In this document: piece by piece, positions 45,483-54,077 of the stretch | Layout: each line of letters starts with the position of its first letter | Position numbering within the stretch: the stretch's first letter is position 1 | NCBI GenBank assembly: GCA_903882935.1 | Contig: CAIRZB010000084.1 | Span: forward strand, 124,001-188,000 | Direction: 5' to 3' | Length of the DNA: 64,000 nucleotides | Source of the DNA: an uncultured Parafilimonas sp. | GTDB taxonomy: Bacteria > Bacteroidota > Bacteroidia > Chitinophagales > Chitinophagaceae | Program-made: the position numbers and the translations under genes | The notes under the pieces: generated by a model | Seen by the model: the letters and a program-made list of their open reading frames with translations, nothing else | Databases searched by the model: none | Told to the model about the DNA's origin: nothing

Positions 45483-45970
45483 TGGCGTCACAAGGCAATA
45501 CGGCATTAACCAAAGGCATCCCTATAATAAAGGATGCCTTTGTAGTTATTGTTAAAACAGAATGGAATGCGGCGATAGTGGACACACTAGAAAACGGCTG
45601 CAAAGAAATATTACACGGGTTTGGCGCAGCAACAGCCACCTTGCTGGTGCCGGGTGCCGTTGAGATTGGTTTTGCAGTAAAAGCTTACGCAAAAAGCGGA
45701 AACAGGGCCGCAGATGCGTTTATAACACTGGGTACGGTAATAAGGGGCGATACCCCCCATTTTGACTATGTGTGCAAGGCAGTTACCGATTCGGTTACCG
45801 CATTAAACCTAACACTGGACGCACCGGTGATTTTTGGCGTGTTGACCGTAGAAAATGAAGAACAGGCTTTTGAAAGAATTGGGGGCAAACACGGCCACAA
45901 AGGGGAAGAAGCCGCTGTTACCGCATTAAAAATGATAGCACTGAACAGGGCTTTAAAGAATGAACTTTAG
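45482..45970 (+). CDS. ribH: 6,7-dimethyl-8-ribityllumazine synthase
   Basis: Protein of 162 residues. EWNAAIVDTLENGC, VPGAVEIGFAVKAYA (active-site loop), LGTVIRGDTPHFDYVCKAVTDSV with the catalytic His, and FGVLTVENEEQAFERIGGKHGHKGEEAAVTAL all fit RibH. The enzyme joins the ribityl-amino-uracil to dihydroxybutanone phosphate, the penultimate riboflavin step, in icosahedral or pentameric capsids. It is translationally coupled to the TPR gene; no other rib gene is near. Confidence 0.95.
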   Translation: MASQGNTALTKGIPIIKDAFVVIVKTEWNAAIVDTLENGCKEILHGFGAATATLLVPGAVEIGFAVKAYAKSGNRAADAFITLGTVIRGDTPHFDYVCKAVTDSVTALNLTLDAPVIFGVLTVENEEQAFERIGGKHGHKGEEAAVTALKMIALNRALKNEL

Positions 45971-46036
45971 CACTTTGCCTTTTATGCACTGGTAACCCCG
46001 CTTTTTAAAACATAAAACGGCTTTTTTCCGCAGATA

Positions 46037-46127
46037 TTGGTGCTTTCCACCAACATCCATTATCTGGGGATGACAATACCAAACCGGTAAAGCTTAATTG
46101 ACCTGCAGCGATGTTGGTGTTTTCACC
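46037..46127. repeat. Dispersed repeat unit A, bounded by TTGGTG/CACCAA hairpins
   Basis: Starts TTGGTGCTTTCCACCAACAT followed by CCATTATCTGGGGATGACAA and ends at the hairpin that begins unit B. It shares hairpin, AACAxC, ATTATxxxGGxxTGAC and an ACCTGC block with units B (46114) and C (49312). Confidence 0.65.
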
Positions 46128-46208
46128 TACATCGATTATATAGGATTGACGGCAAGTTGATGGCAAATCTGCCAGCCTGTAAACGGGTCTTATTGGTGAA
46201 AATACCAA
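46114..46208. repeat. Dispersed repeat unit B
   Basis: Begins TTGGTGTTTTCACCTACATC then GATTATATAGGATTGAC, and closes with TTGGTGAAAATACCAA, the inverted end also found in unit C. It is in tandem with unit A through a shared hairpin. Confidence 0.65.
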
Positions 46209-46265
46209 AAAATGAAAAGTCCTTTATGCTGTACAAGAATTGGGAATGGGACAAAATGTAAAACA

Positions 46266-47069
46266 ATGAACGAAGCCACAAATGCATTTACGAAGCCGCA
46301 GGCTACCCCTTTAGGTGCAAAGGACTCCTATGGAGTACGCGACGGGGGCATTAATGTTCAAATATTTGTGCCTTGCTTTGTTGACCAGCTATACCCCACT
46401 GTGGCCTTTAATATGGTAAAGGTTTTAAAAAAAGCGGGATGCGCCGTAACATATAACCCCAACCAAACCTGCTGCGGGCAGCCCGCCTTTAATGCCGGTT
46501 TTTGGGGCGAGGCCAAAGAGGTGTGCCGAAAATTTATCGCTGATTTTGAAGGTGGCAGTTATATTGTAGCACCAAGTGCCAGTTGCACGGGCTTTGTAAG
46601 GAACTATTACAATACATTGTTTGAAAACTCCGCCGAAAAAAATGCCGCAAAAATGCTGGGCGAGCGGTTGTTTGAGTTTTCCGAATTTATGGTAAAGGTT
46701 TTGGGGGTGTATGATGTGGGAGCCTCGTTACCCGGCAAGGCCACTTACCACGACAGCTGTGCAGGCCTGCGCGAGTGTGGTATTAAGAAAGAACCCCGCC
46801 AGTTGCTGGCCAATGTAAAAGGGCTTGAATTGGTTGAGATGACTGATGTGGAAACCTGCTGCGGTTTTGGGGGTACATTCGCGGTTAAGTTTGAACCTAT
46901 TAGTATAGGCATGGCCGACCAAAAGATTACCAACGCAACAGCAACCGGTGCAGAATACCTGATAAGCACCGATATGAGCTGCCTGATGCACTTAGACGGG
47001 TATGCTAAAAATAAAGGCGCAAGCATACAAACCCTGCATCTTGCTGATGTGTTGGCAAGCGGATGGTAA
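46266..47069 (+). CDS. LutA/YkgE-like (Fe-S) binding oxidoreductase subunit (CCG domain)
   Basis: Protein of 267 residues with two CCG (cysteine-rich) domains: VQIFVPCFVDQLYP...TCCGQPAFNAGFW and ATYHDSCAGLRECGIKKEPRQLL...VETCCGFGGTFAVKF. It matches the LutA/YkgE subunit of the LutABC L-lactate oxidation complex, where the CCG domains hold a cluster. LutB and LutC are not adjacent. Normal LutA begins at the VQIFVPC strand; here ATG 46266 adds about 30 residues, some encoded by the palindrome ACTCCTATGGAGT. The true start is therefore uncertain. Confidence 0.88.
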   Translation: MNEATNAFTKPQATPLGAKDSYGVRDGGINVQIFVPCFVDQLYPTVAFNMVKVLKKAGCAVTYNPNQTCCGQPAFNAGFWGEAKEVCRKFIADFEGGSYIVAPSASCTGFVRNYYNTLFENSAEKNAAKMLGERLFEFSEFMVKVLGVYDVGASLPGKATYHDSCAGLRECGIKKEPRQLLANVKGLELVEMTDVETCCGFGGTFAVKFEPISIGMADQKITNATATGAEYLISTDMSCLMHLDGYAKNKGASIQTLHLADVLASGW

Positions 47070-47213
47070 AGGCGGATAAAATCGCCAGCTAACGCATTAT
47101 GGTTGAATATAGCATTTTACATTTTACCGCCTCTTATTCATGGAGATTGCTAAAAGTTCATATTTTTAGCTTGTATTTTTTTAAACACCAAATCGCCCTT
47201 AGGGCTGGATACT

Positions 47214-47624
47214 ATGGCTTACTGGCTTATAAAATCTGAACCGTTTAAATATAGTTGGGAACAGTTTGAAAAAGACAAGCTGACTTTTTGGGACGGGGTG
47301 CGCAATTATGCAGCGCGCAATAACCTTAAAGCTATGCAGGCGGGCGACCAAGCACTGTTTTACCACAGCAACGAGGGGCTGGAAATTGTGGGCATTGCAA
47401 TGGTGGCTAAGGAACACTACCAAGACCCCACCACTGACGACCCTAATTGGGTGGTGGTTGATTTTAAACCTTTCAAGAAAATTAAGAACCCAGTATCGCT
47501 TGCGCAGGTGAAGGGTGATGACCGCCTAAAAAACATGGCATTGGTGCGCCTCGGCAGGTTATCGGTGCAACCCGTTACCGACGAGGAATGGGATATTATT
47601 ATGGAGTTAGGCGGAATGAAGTAG
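47214..47624 (+). CDS. EVE domain protein
   Basis: Protein of 136 residues that is entirely an EVE (PUA-like) domain: MAYWLIKSEPFKYSWEQFEKD, FWDGVRNYAARNNLKAMQAGDQALFYHSNEGLEIVGIAMV, DPNWVVVDFKPFKKI, and LVRLGRLSVQPVTDEEWDII. The aromatic cage (Trp, Phe, Tyr) and the HSN strand bind modified bases in DNA or RNA. Stand-alone EVE proteins are of uncertain role, perhaps sensing or handling modified nucleotides. Confidence 0.93.
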   Translation: MAYWLIKSEPFKYSWEQFEKDKLTFWDGVRNYAARNNLKAMQAGDQALFYHSNEGLEIVGIAMVAKEHYQDPTTDDPNWVVVDFKPFKKIKNPVSLAQVKGDDRLKNMALVRLGRLSVQPVTDEEWDIIMELGGMK

Positions 47625-47657
47625 ACCGCAAGCTTGTTTTATTGCGCAATTATATCG

Positions 47658-48878
47658 TCACTTACTTTTCAAATTATACTTCCTTATCGCAACATTTTGC
47701 AAAGCGGGTAAATCGGAGGAAGGCTTATCTAAATAAAAATAGGCCGTGGCCGACACATCATCCACCCGGTAAAAATTAACCCACCCTTTGGTAGGGCTGG
47801 ATGCAGCCAACTGCACAGTGCTGTCGTGTTTATAAAAGTTTACCATGTTTCCATCATTATCCACGGTGACGGGTATTAAGGGTACACCAGCTTTTTGCAT
47901 AGCGGCCACTGTTGCAAAATCATCGCCGCCAATTTGTTGCAAGGTAACGCGGCATTCCTGCCCAAATAATATAGGGTCCAGTACATGATACCGGTAATAC
48001 GCCCATTGCCTCAAATCCTTCTCAGCCAATAAACACCCGGTGTAATTATTTGCAAACCTACCTTGCCCCCATCCGGTGCCGACATAGTCTTCTGTACCAG
48101 TGCCGGCAATGGTGGGCAGCTTGCCGTCTCCGTCAAAGTACATTTTCACTTCGCCTTCGCCCCACCAAGCATTACCGTATATCGGGTTTGCGTTGATGCC
48201 GATGTTCACACCTAAGTACCTACCCTTGCCTGTAACATGGGGCAGTAATTCAAAATCTTTTGCAAGGGTGGTGGCTGTGTCCCTATGCCAATAAGTATGG
48301 AAATATAAAAAGTTGGGCTGCCATGTTTTTAGGTATTGAAAATCTACATCGTAAAAAATATGGTCTAGCCGGGTGGTACTCTCGTTCACCACTACCAACT
48401 TGGCCGCTTTTTTAAAGGGCATTTGTATCAGGCATTCAAACGACCTACCCTCTGGGCTAGCAAACAAGGCGTTTTCAAAGGCCGTGGTTTTTCCCAAGCC
48501 GACACCAAAAAAATCCCCAAAAGGCACTTGCACGGCTGGCTTTGTTTCATTGTCCCAATATATCTCAAACCGTAGGCTGCGCAGCATTTCGGGGGTACGG
48601 TCGTCAACGGTTATCCATATGCGGTTGATGATGCCTGTGCCCTGAACGTCCAACAGAGGTTTGGTTTCACCCGCGTTAATAAAACTAAATGCGCGGCCTT
48701 TAGCACCGTTGTTTTCTAACCCTCCCGTCCCTTTTTTGGCGTCGGGGTTTTCTGGGCTTGCCCACCTGGTTGAAAGATGGTTGGTATCAAACTCATACAG
48801 CTTGGATTGGGCAGTGGCTTGTAATAACGCAAGTAGGCACGTAACGCAAAAAAGGATCAATATTTTGTTATTGGACAT
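47658..48878 (-). CDS. Glycoside hydrolase family 172 (DUF2961) protein, exported
   Basis: Protein of 406 residues with a signal peptide (MSNNKILILFCVTCLLALLQATAQ). Family landmarks: GRAFSFINAGETKPLLDVQGTGIINRIWIT, RFEIYWDNETKPAVQVPFGDFFGVG, MPFKKAAKLVVVNES, GRYLGVNIGINANPIYGNAWWGEGEVKMYFDGDGKLPTIAGTGTEDYVGTGWG. The acidic residues in WGEGEVK and TGTEDY match the glutamates used by GH172 enzymes, which act on difructose dianhydrides or D-arabinofuranosides. Substrate here is not proven. Start at ATG 48878 for the signal peptide; it is probably co-transcribed with the SlyD-like gene 37 bases upstream. Confidence 0.88.
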   Translation of the reverse strand: MSNNKILILFCVTCLLALLQATAQSKLYEFDTNHLSTRWASPENPDAKKGTGGLENNGAKGRAFSFINAGETKPLLDVQGTGIINRIWITVDDRTPEMLRSLRFEIYWDNETKPAVQVPFGDFFGVGLGKTTAFENALFASPEGRSFECLIQMPFKKAAKLVVVNESTTRLDHIFYDVDFQYLKTWQPNFLYFHTYWHRDTATTLAKDFELLPHVTGKGRYLGVNIGINANPIYGNAWWGEGEVKMYFDGDGKLPTIAGTGTEDYVGTGWGQGRFANNYTGCLLAEKDLRQWAYYRYHVLDPILFGQECRVTLQQIGGDDFATVAAMQKAGVPLIPVTVDNDGNMVNFYKHDSTVQLAASSPTKGWVNFYRVDDVSATAYFYLDKPSSDLPALQNVAIRKYNLKSK

Positions 48879-48915
48879 ATCGTATTTTGTATTTCCATTC
48901 GTGAAAATTCGCATG

Positions 48916-49251
48916 CTAACATATACACCCTGGCCCGCAGTCTTCTTCCGGTTGTGCTTTTGCCGGTTTGCTATTTTTTAGTTCTTCTTCCGTGGCGGGG
49001 CGAACCTCATCAATAACGACATCAAAATAAAAACTGGTATCTAACTGAAAACTCGTTTCATGCGAAATAGATATTCGTTTTTCATCCCCGGCCTTCAGGC
49101 CAACCAACTTTGCTTCTAATGCAGGTAATATAACGCCGCTGCCATGCAGGTATTCCACCGCCTTGCCCTGCAGAATATCCTCCAGTACTTCTCCCGTGCT
49201 ATTCCTCATCCTGTACCTGAGCGATACAACGGTATTGCTGCCCACCTGCAT
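48916..49251 (-). CDS. SlyD-like FKBP peptidyl-prolyl cis-trans isomerase
   Basis: Protein of 111 residues, short SlyD form. NTVVSLRYRMRNSTGEVLED, then EYLHGSGVILPALEAKLVGLKAGDEKRISIS are FKBP strands and active-site residues; the insert-in-flap domain is reduced, and the C-terminus CGPGCIC is a metal-binding tail as in SlyD. It assists folding or nickel handling in the cytoplasm. It lies directly upstream of the GH172 gene, on the same strand. Confidence 0.88.
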   Translation of the reverse strand: MQVGSNTVVSLRYRMRNSTGEVLEDILQGKAVEYLHGSGVILPALEAKLVGLKAGDEKRISISHETSFQLDTSFYFDVVIDEVRPATEEELKNSKPAKAQPEEDCGPGCIC

Positions 49252-49311
49252 AACTCTTTATTTAAAAACCATCCGCTATTTGGTTTAGCTACCCATTGTC
49301 TTTCTCCGTTA

Positions 49312-49398
49312 TTGGGTGTTTTCACCAACAACGATCATCGGGCGCTGACAATACGATGGTAGACCTACCTGTAGGCTTTGTTGGTGAAAATACCAACA
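49312..49398. repeat. Dispersed repeat unit C
   Basis: TTGGGTGTTTTCACCAACAA then CGATCATCGGGCGCTGACAA, a variable middle with ACCTACCTGTAGG, and the inverted end GTTGGTGAAAATACCAAC. Same organisation as units A and B 3.2 kb away. Confidence 0.7.
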
Positions 49399-49436
49399 AA
49401 GGCGAGTAAACCTAATAGCGGATAGTCATTCTTTAT

Positions 49437-52082
49437 TTATAATGTCGCGGATTTGCCAGATACCATTACTTTATCAACCTGAATGGAACCGTCATATACT
49501 TTTAACTTTGGTTTGCCGTTAACCAAGCTTACCGTGCCAAAGCCTTTTTCGGTGGAAATAAAACTGGTAAAATCGCCTACCTTACTGTCAATATGTAATG
49601 TTTTGTCCACTGCATCGTACTGCACCCCGGTAAGCCCTTGCAACAGCCCATAGCTGGATAGTGCCCTGGCGTACCAGTGGCCGCATTCATACTCGTTAAA
49701 AGGGTTGCGGGCCTTGCCGTCGTAGCGCTTTCTGCACGCGCGCACAATATCCAGCCCTTCTTTTACTTTGCCCGTTAGCATCAAGTGGCTGGCCACTTGG
49801 TATTCAATGCCGGTCCAAACCTCATCGCTGTAAACAAACGGCAGGGACAATCTTCCGCCTTTTGGCCAAGAGCATAGCAACAGGCCGCCTTCATCCCCAA
49901 AAGCGTACGAAGGCCGCTGGGGGTTGGCATGCTCGCTTAGGTTGTTTTTTAAGTTATACCGGTGTACCGCAACAAGGTGACTTTTTGTTTTTTCAGCATC
50001 AAGCGGGCTCGGCAGGTAGCACATTGCCGCAATCCACGCACCCAATACGCCGTCTGATAAGCAGCCAGTACCGTATTGGTATTTAGGCCCTTCCTTTTCT
50101 AACAGTGCTATCGCCTCCATCGAATAATCACCGCCGTACGATTTTTTTGCCTGCTCCGCGGGGCTGCGGGCGTTTAACCCAGTGGTTGTTATTTTTTGGT
50201 AGAAGTATTCACCGTTAAACAACTCCGACTCCATAAATTGTTTACCTTTTGCATACAATTCGCTGTACAAGCTGGTGTCTTGGTGAAGAAAATTACCCAT
50301 TTGTATGGTAGCCGTTAATGCACCTAAGTAAAAGCTGGTGCAGAGTGCATCCGGCCCCCAGAATTCGATATCGTAGGTGTTATGGTGCGGTTCTTCCACC
50401 ACGCCTTTATGCCGAGGGTCCCAGGTGCGTATGCCATAGTCCATACTCACCTTTACTAGCGGGTAAATTTTTTCCAACCATGCATTGTTGCCACTAATAC
50501 GCCATTCGCGGTGTACCTTCATAATGCCGCCCAACTGGCCGTCTGCCGCCGCGTAAAAATCATGTTTTAAAGGCCTTATAGGCAGGTAAGCCCTAAAAGT
50601 TTGGTGCCCTTCTATGTTTTGGCCCTCGCAAAACTCGGTATGGCGCAGGGTGCGTTCCATAGCGGGAAACAGGTGTGGAATCGCCTGCGCGTAGTTCCAA
50701 ACATGGGTGCAACTGCCGTCACAACAACCGCCGCCGTCCGCACAACCCTCAAAACTCCATAACCGTCCGTCGTACTGCCGTAAAACGGTGGGTGATTTTA
50801 GGATGGATAGGTTGGCCGCCACTGCCTCCACCACCTCGGGCGGCAGGGTTGATGCATAAAAAGCATCCTTAAACAACGATGATTTTTTATGCAATGCATC
50901 ATATTGCTGCTGCCAGTAAGCGGCAACATCGTGAATATCTTTAAACCGGTTGCTATACCAAGGTTTATAATTACCGGCGGTATAGTTTTTATCCGCTATG
51001 TTATCGCCCAGTGCATCGGATGTAAAGCATTGACCCTGCTGAACATTATTAATCTCCTCCTGCGGCAAATCATCCCCAATGCGTATGTTGGTTACTGGCA
51101 CGTACCAGGCTGTCATCAGCTTTATTTTCTTAGTTTGGCCTGGCAGCAGGGTAAATGGCACATATAGGGATGCGCCGGGTGCGCCTTCGTCAACAGGGGC
51201 CGTGCTTTTTACATTGCCGCCGCGTATGGTTTCCCAGGTAATGGTAAGTGGGTCAAACCAGCCGCCCCTAAACCAGCAATGGTCTACAATTGTATTCGCA
51301 TCGTCTGTATAAATGGCAAAATCGCCCAGCAGGTGTGGTTTATCCTTGGTACCGTTGCAGGAAAGTACAAAGCCACTGTCGATTTTTTTGATGGAACCTT
51401 TTTCATCCTCAATGGCCATGAAATTTCTGGCGTTGAAGGAGAAAACTGCCTCCAAGCTTTTTGTGCTGGTGTTGGTGAAACTATATTCCATAGCACCCAC
51501 AGGCATGCCTGAATTATCTTTGTCGCCGGGGATGAAAGGACTCCACCCGGTGATAGTTGTTTTTAAGGGGATGTCTTTATCAGCCAAATTAATAATGCCA
51601 AATGGAAACTTGGTTTCAAAGTCAGCATAATGAAAACGTGGCAGCCCATAGATAGACCCCATGGAGCCGTTGCCAGCATCCGGCCGGCCGAATTTTTTCC
51701 AGTCTGGCACCGGGCCTTCCAATACCTTGGCACCGTATTGCAGGCCTTTTACACAAATGGCACCGAACATCCCGGGCTCGTTAAACACGTCGGGCCGGTT
51801 GCGCACCGACATGTGCGAGATGGCCCCCGTGCCTTCCATGCAAAACATTCCCGCGCCCATACCGCCGATGGGGAAAGCCAGCCTATTTAAGTTTTGGCCT
51901 TTGTAAACCGTGTTGAAAGGCCGGCCCTCAGTAGTGCTGTTAAATACATTACTGGATGAAATATCAAGCTTTTGTTCCCCCGTTTCTTTCCTTTTTAGCA
52001 ATTCTGTTGGCGCAACAGTGGCGGTGATGCCCCCAATACCAAGGTTTTTGAGGAAAGAGCGGCGGCCAGATTTCGGTTTCAT
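49437..52082 (-). CDS. Glycoside hydrolase family 116 protein (GBA2-like), Tat-exported
   Basis: Protein of 881 residues. The N-terminus MKPKSGRRSFLKNLGIGGITATVAPTEL is a Tat signal (SGRRSFLKN). FPIGGMGAGMFCMEGTGAISHMSVRNRP opens the N-terminal domain of GH116/bile-acid beta-glucosidases, and the catalytic (alpha/alpha)6 barrel holds FCEGQNIEGHQTFRAYLPIRPLKHDFYAAADGQLGGIMKVHREWRISGNN, HHNTYDIEFWGPDALCTSFYLGAL (acid region) and SDGVLGAWIAAMCYL. The family hydrolyses beta-glucosides or beta-xylosides. It likely sits in the periplasm and serves the same glycan-utilisation locus as GH172. Confidence 0.9.
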   Translation of the reverse strand: MKPKSGRRSFLKNLGIGGITATVAPTELLKRKETGEQKLDISSSNVFNSTTEGRPFNTVYKGQNLNRLAFPIGGMGAGMFCMEGTGAISHMSVRNRPDVFNEPGMFGAICVKGLQYGAKVLEGPVPDWKKFGRPDAGNGSMGSIYGLPRFHYADFETKFPFGIINLADKDIPLKTTITGWSPFIPGDKDNSGMPVGAMEYSFTNTSTKSLEAVFSFNARNFMAIEDEKGSIKKIDSGFVLSCNGTKDKPHLLGDFAIYTDDANTIVDHCWFRGGWFDPLTITWETIRGGNVKSTAPVDEGAPGASLYVPFTLLPGQTKKIKLMTAWYVPVTNIRIGDDLPQEEINNVQQGQCFTSDALGDNIADKNYTAGNYKPWYSNRFKDIHDVAAYWQQQYDALHKKSSLFKDAFYASTLPPEVVEAVAANLSILKSPTVLRQYDGRLWSFEGCADGGGCCDGSCTHVWNYAQAIPHLFPAMERTLRHTEFCEGQNIEGHQTFRAYLPIRPLKHDFYAAADGQLGGIMKVHREWRISGNNAWLEKIYPLVKVSMDYGIRTWDPRHKGVVEEPHHNTYDIEFWGPDALCTSFYLGALTATIQMGNFLHQDTSLYSELYAKGKQFMESELFNGEYFYQKITTTGLNARSPAEQAKKSYGGDYSMEAIALLEKEGPKYQYGTGCLSDGVLGAWIAAMCYLPSPLDAEKTKSHLVAVHRYNLKNNLSEHANPQRPSYAFGDEGGLLLCSWPKGGRLSLPFVYSDEVWTGIEYQVASHLMLTGKVKEGLDIVRACRKRYDGKARNPFNEYECGHWYARALSSYGLLQGLTGVQYDAVDKTLHIDSKVGDFTSFISTEKGFGTVSLVNGKPKLKVYDGSIQVDKVMVSGKSATL

Positions 52083-52152
52083 ATTGCAAGCATTTTAAAA
52101 TTCAATTTTTTTGTGTCGCATGCTGCAAATCCGCCGTGGCGGATTGACTTTT

Positions 52153-52309
52153 AATAGCCCCGGGTGAAACTCGGGGAACAATGACGTAGCGCATTATGTT
52201 TTGCGAACCCTGACGGGGTTCAACGCACCAAAAAACATATATGTTCAGCCCCTATCAGGGTTGGGTGTGCACTTACTCGTCTCTTCCACGAGTTTCACTC
52301 GGGGCTATT
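52153..52309. repeat. MITE-like nested inverted repeat, 157 bp
   Basis: Outer ends AATAGCCCCGGGTGAAACTC (then GGGG) and the reverse complement near 52286-52309 (ACGAGTTTCACTCGGGGCT) match at about 22 of 24 positions. An inner inverted repeat pairs AACCCTGACGGGGTTCAAC (about 52206-52224) with GTTCAGCCCCTATCAGGGTT. No coding potential. A further perfect hairpin AACCCCG-TTT-CGGGGTT lies at 52317-52333. Confidence 0.75.
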
Positions 52310-52394
52310 GACAGTTAACCCCGTTTCGGGGTTATATACTATGAATCTATTGTCGATTTTCCAGTGCGATCTTTCAGGCAACGCAATAATTCAC

Positions 52395-53240
52395 TTACTT
52401 AACCGCCACCGTATTTGTTAATGTACCAATGCCCTCAATGGTTATACGCACCACATCACCCACATGCAATGTAAATTCGTGGCCTGGCACCATGCCCGTG
52501 CCGGTCATTAAATAACACCCAACCGTGAAATCCATTTCGCGGAAAAGGTATTCGGCCAGTTCGGGCAACTCGCGTTTCATCCTGTTTAGTTGTATGGTAT
52601 CGTTAAACAGCTCTGTGCCGTCCCGTTGTATGGTTATGCTTATCGTTGTTTGCTTGGATATGGGTTGCTCAGGCACGTACAAGCATGGGCCCAAGGAGGC
52701 GCTTTTGTCATATACCTTGGCCTGCGGCAGGTACAAAGGATTTTCACCCTCAATGCTGCGGCTGCTCATGTCATTGCCGATGGTGTAACCCTGTATGGAG
52801 CCCTGTGCGTTGATAAACAAGGTAAGCTCCGGCTCCGGCACATTCCAGGCGGAATCTTTACGGATATACACAATCCCTTTATCGGCAACCACCCGCTGCG
52901 GCTGCGATTTGAAAAACAGCTCCGGCCGTTCGGCCGCATACACCTTATCATAAAAATCTGCCCCGCCGGATGCCTTGCTTTCCTCCATCCTCGCATCGCG
53001 GCTGCGCAGGTAGGTAACACCCGCAGCCCAAACCTCCTGGCTGCCGATGGGTGGCAGGGAATAATTGGCCACCCAGTCGTCAAATACTTCTTGGGTTATG
53101 CCTGCGTTACGGGTACTTTGCTGTTGTAGATAAGCATATAGGTTTGGCTGGTTTACCACTTCATCCCAACGTTCTTGCAAAATGCATATGCCTTTCTCTG
53201 TTTGCAGCAATATGCCCGTGGTTGTTTTGTAGAGTTTCAT
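52395..53240 (-). CDS. Fumarylacetoacetate hydrolase family protein (sugar-acid dehydratase-like)
   Basis: Protein of 281 residues. [44 protein letters not shown] and [64 protein letters not shown] are the FAH-fold landmarks, with metal ligands in the PEPELT and GNDMSSRS regions. The SREARMEES-type sequence and short length recall 2-keto-3-deoxy-sugar-acid dehydratases (KdaD-like) that make alpha-ketoglutarate semialdehyde. With GH172/GH116/GH51 nearby, a place in pentose or arabinose oxidation is inferred. Cytoplasmic. Confidence 0.82.
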   Translation of the reverse strand: MKLYKTTTGILLQTEKGICILQERWDEVVNQPNLYAYLQQQSTRNAGITQEVFDDWVANYSLPPIGSQEVWAAGVTYLRSRDARMEESKASGGADFYDKVYAAERPELFFKSQPQRVVADKGIVYIRKDSAWNVPEPELTLFINAQGSIQGYTIGNDMSSRSIEGENPLYLPQAKVYDKSASLGPCLYVPEQPISKQTTISITIQRDGTELFNDTIQLNRMKRELPELAEYLFREMDFTVGCYLMTGTGMVPGHEFTLHVGDVVRITIEGIGTLTNTVAVK

Positions 53241-53467
53241 ATTGGCGTTATATACCCGGTGTGACGATTTCCGTTTGACCGGGGGAGTTAATATTGGTTT
53301 GCGAAGTATTTGTACTCATCTGCCAGTAGGCAAGTAAATACGGAATGCGGAGGCCTCGAGAGCGGCATTACGCCTACCGATAAGGCCTATTCATGTACCT
53401 ATTTCATAGTCTCGCTAGTATATAGTTCACTAAAAGAAATAGACCCTACATGCGCCCAGAATCGTAA
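53241..53467. other. Intergenic gap between the FAH gene and the broken toxin gene
   Basis: About 227 bases. Contains small imperfect hairpins (GGAATGCGG...GCGGCATT around 53340-53373) but no gene or clear promoter. Confidence 0.4.
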
Positions 53468-53798
53468 TTATTCAGGAATAAACTTTAAAAGTTCGTCCAG
53501 CTCTTTATCAGTAAGGTTGTCCATTTCTGACTTGTCATAAATGGCAACCAGATAAACGGCAGCCTCAGTAACTATAATATTTGTAATAACCCTTGCACCG
53601 CCACTTTTTCCTTTGCCTTTAGCTGCAAATTGGCAGCCGTATTTTAAAGCAGTTATTACCAAGAGCAGTGCCTTGCGCCGGGTTTTCTTCCAAGCTTTTT
53701 AATAAACTGCCAAATTCCTTTTTAAGCGAGGCATATTTTTTTACCAGCCGTTTAAGCTGTCTATCAAAAGGCGGTATTGTGAAAACACTATAGTTCAT
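53468..53798 (-). pseudogene. RelE/ParE-type toxin gene with a one-base frameshift
   Basis: From ATG 53798 the frame reads MNYSVFTIPPFDRQLKRLVKKYASLKKEFGSLLKSLEENPAQGTALGNNCFKIRLPICS and meets TAA. In the adjacent frame KGKGKSGGARVITNIIVTEAAVYLVAIYDKSEMDNLTDKEL continues to the true end at 53468. Removing one T after ICS (around 53630) restores a typical 109-residue RelE-family ribonuclease toxin with the GGARVI strand and IYDKSE region. The ATG lies inside the end of the antitoxin gene (11-base overlap). The toxin is therefore inactive as it stands, unless the base is a sequencing error. Confidence 0.85.
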
Positions 53799-53994
53799 CC
53801 AATAATTCTTTGGCAGGTCGTGCTTTTAATTTTCCCTCGCGTACCAACTTCAAATTTTCCACGGCCTCTTTCACTTCTTCCATCAAAAGGGCTTTTTCGT
53901 CAGAAATGGTTTTTGTTTTTACATAAGGCAGCCCTCGTAGCACTTCCAACAAAGAAGCGGCTTTGTTGTCCTTTATATCTAATAGTACTCTCAT
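53788..53994 (-). CDS. Antitoxin of the RelE-type module
   Basis: Protein of 68 residues: MRVLLDIKDNKAASLLEVLRGLPYVKTKTISDEKALLMEEV...KARPAKELLDEL. The MRVLLDIKD start and helical acidic C-terminus are typical of small Bacteroidota antitoxins paired with RelE-type toxins. I start at ATG 53994; a TTG-opened extension reaches 54030. It precedes and overlaps the broken toxin gene, the usual antitoxin-first order. With the toxin damaged, the antitoxin survives alone. Confidence 0.75.
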   Translation of the reverse strand: MRVLLDIKDNKAASLLEVLRGLPYVKTKTISDEKALLMEEVKEAVENLKLVREGKLKARPAKELLDEL

Positions 53995-54077
53995 AATAGT
54001 TTTTTGTTTTAGGCTAAGTTTGATTGGCAAGGGGGGGTGAGTATTGTTGTAAGCCGAAGACCGTCACACAACCTTCC

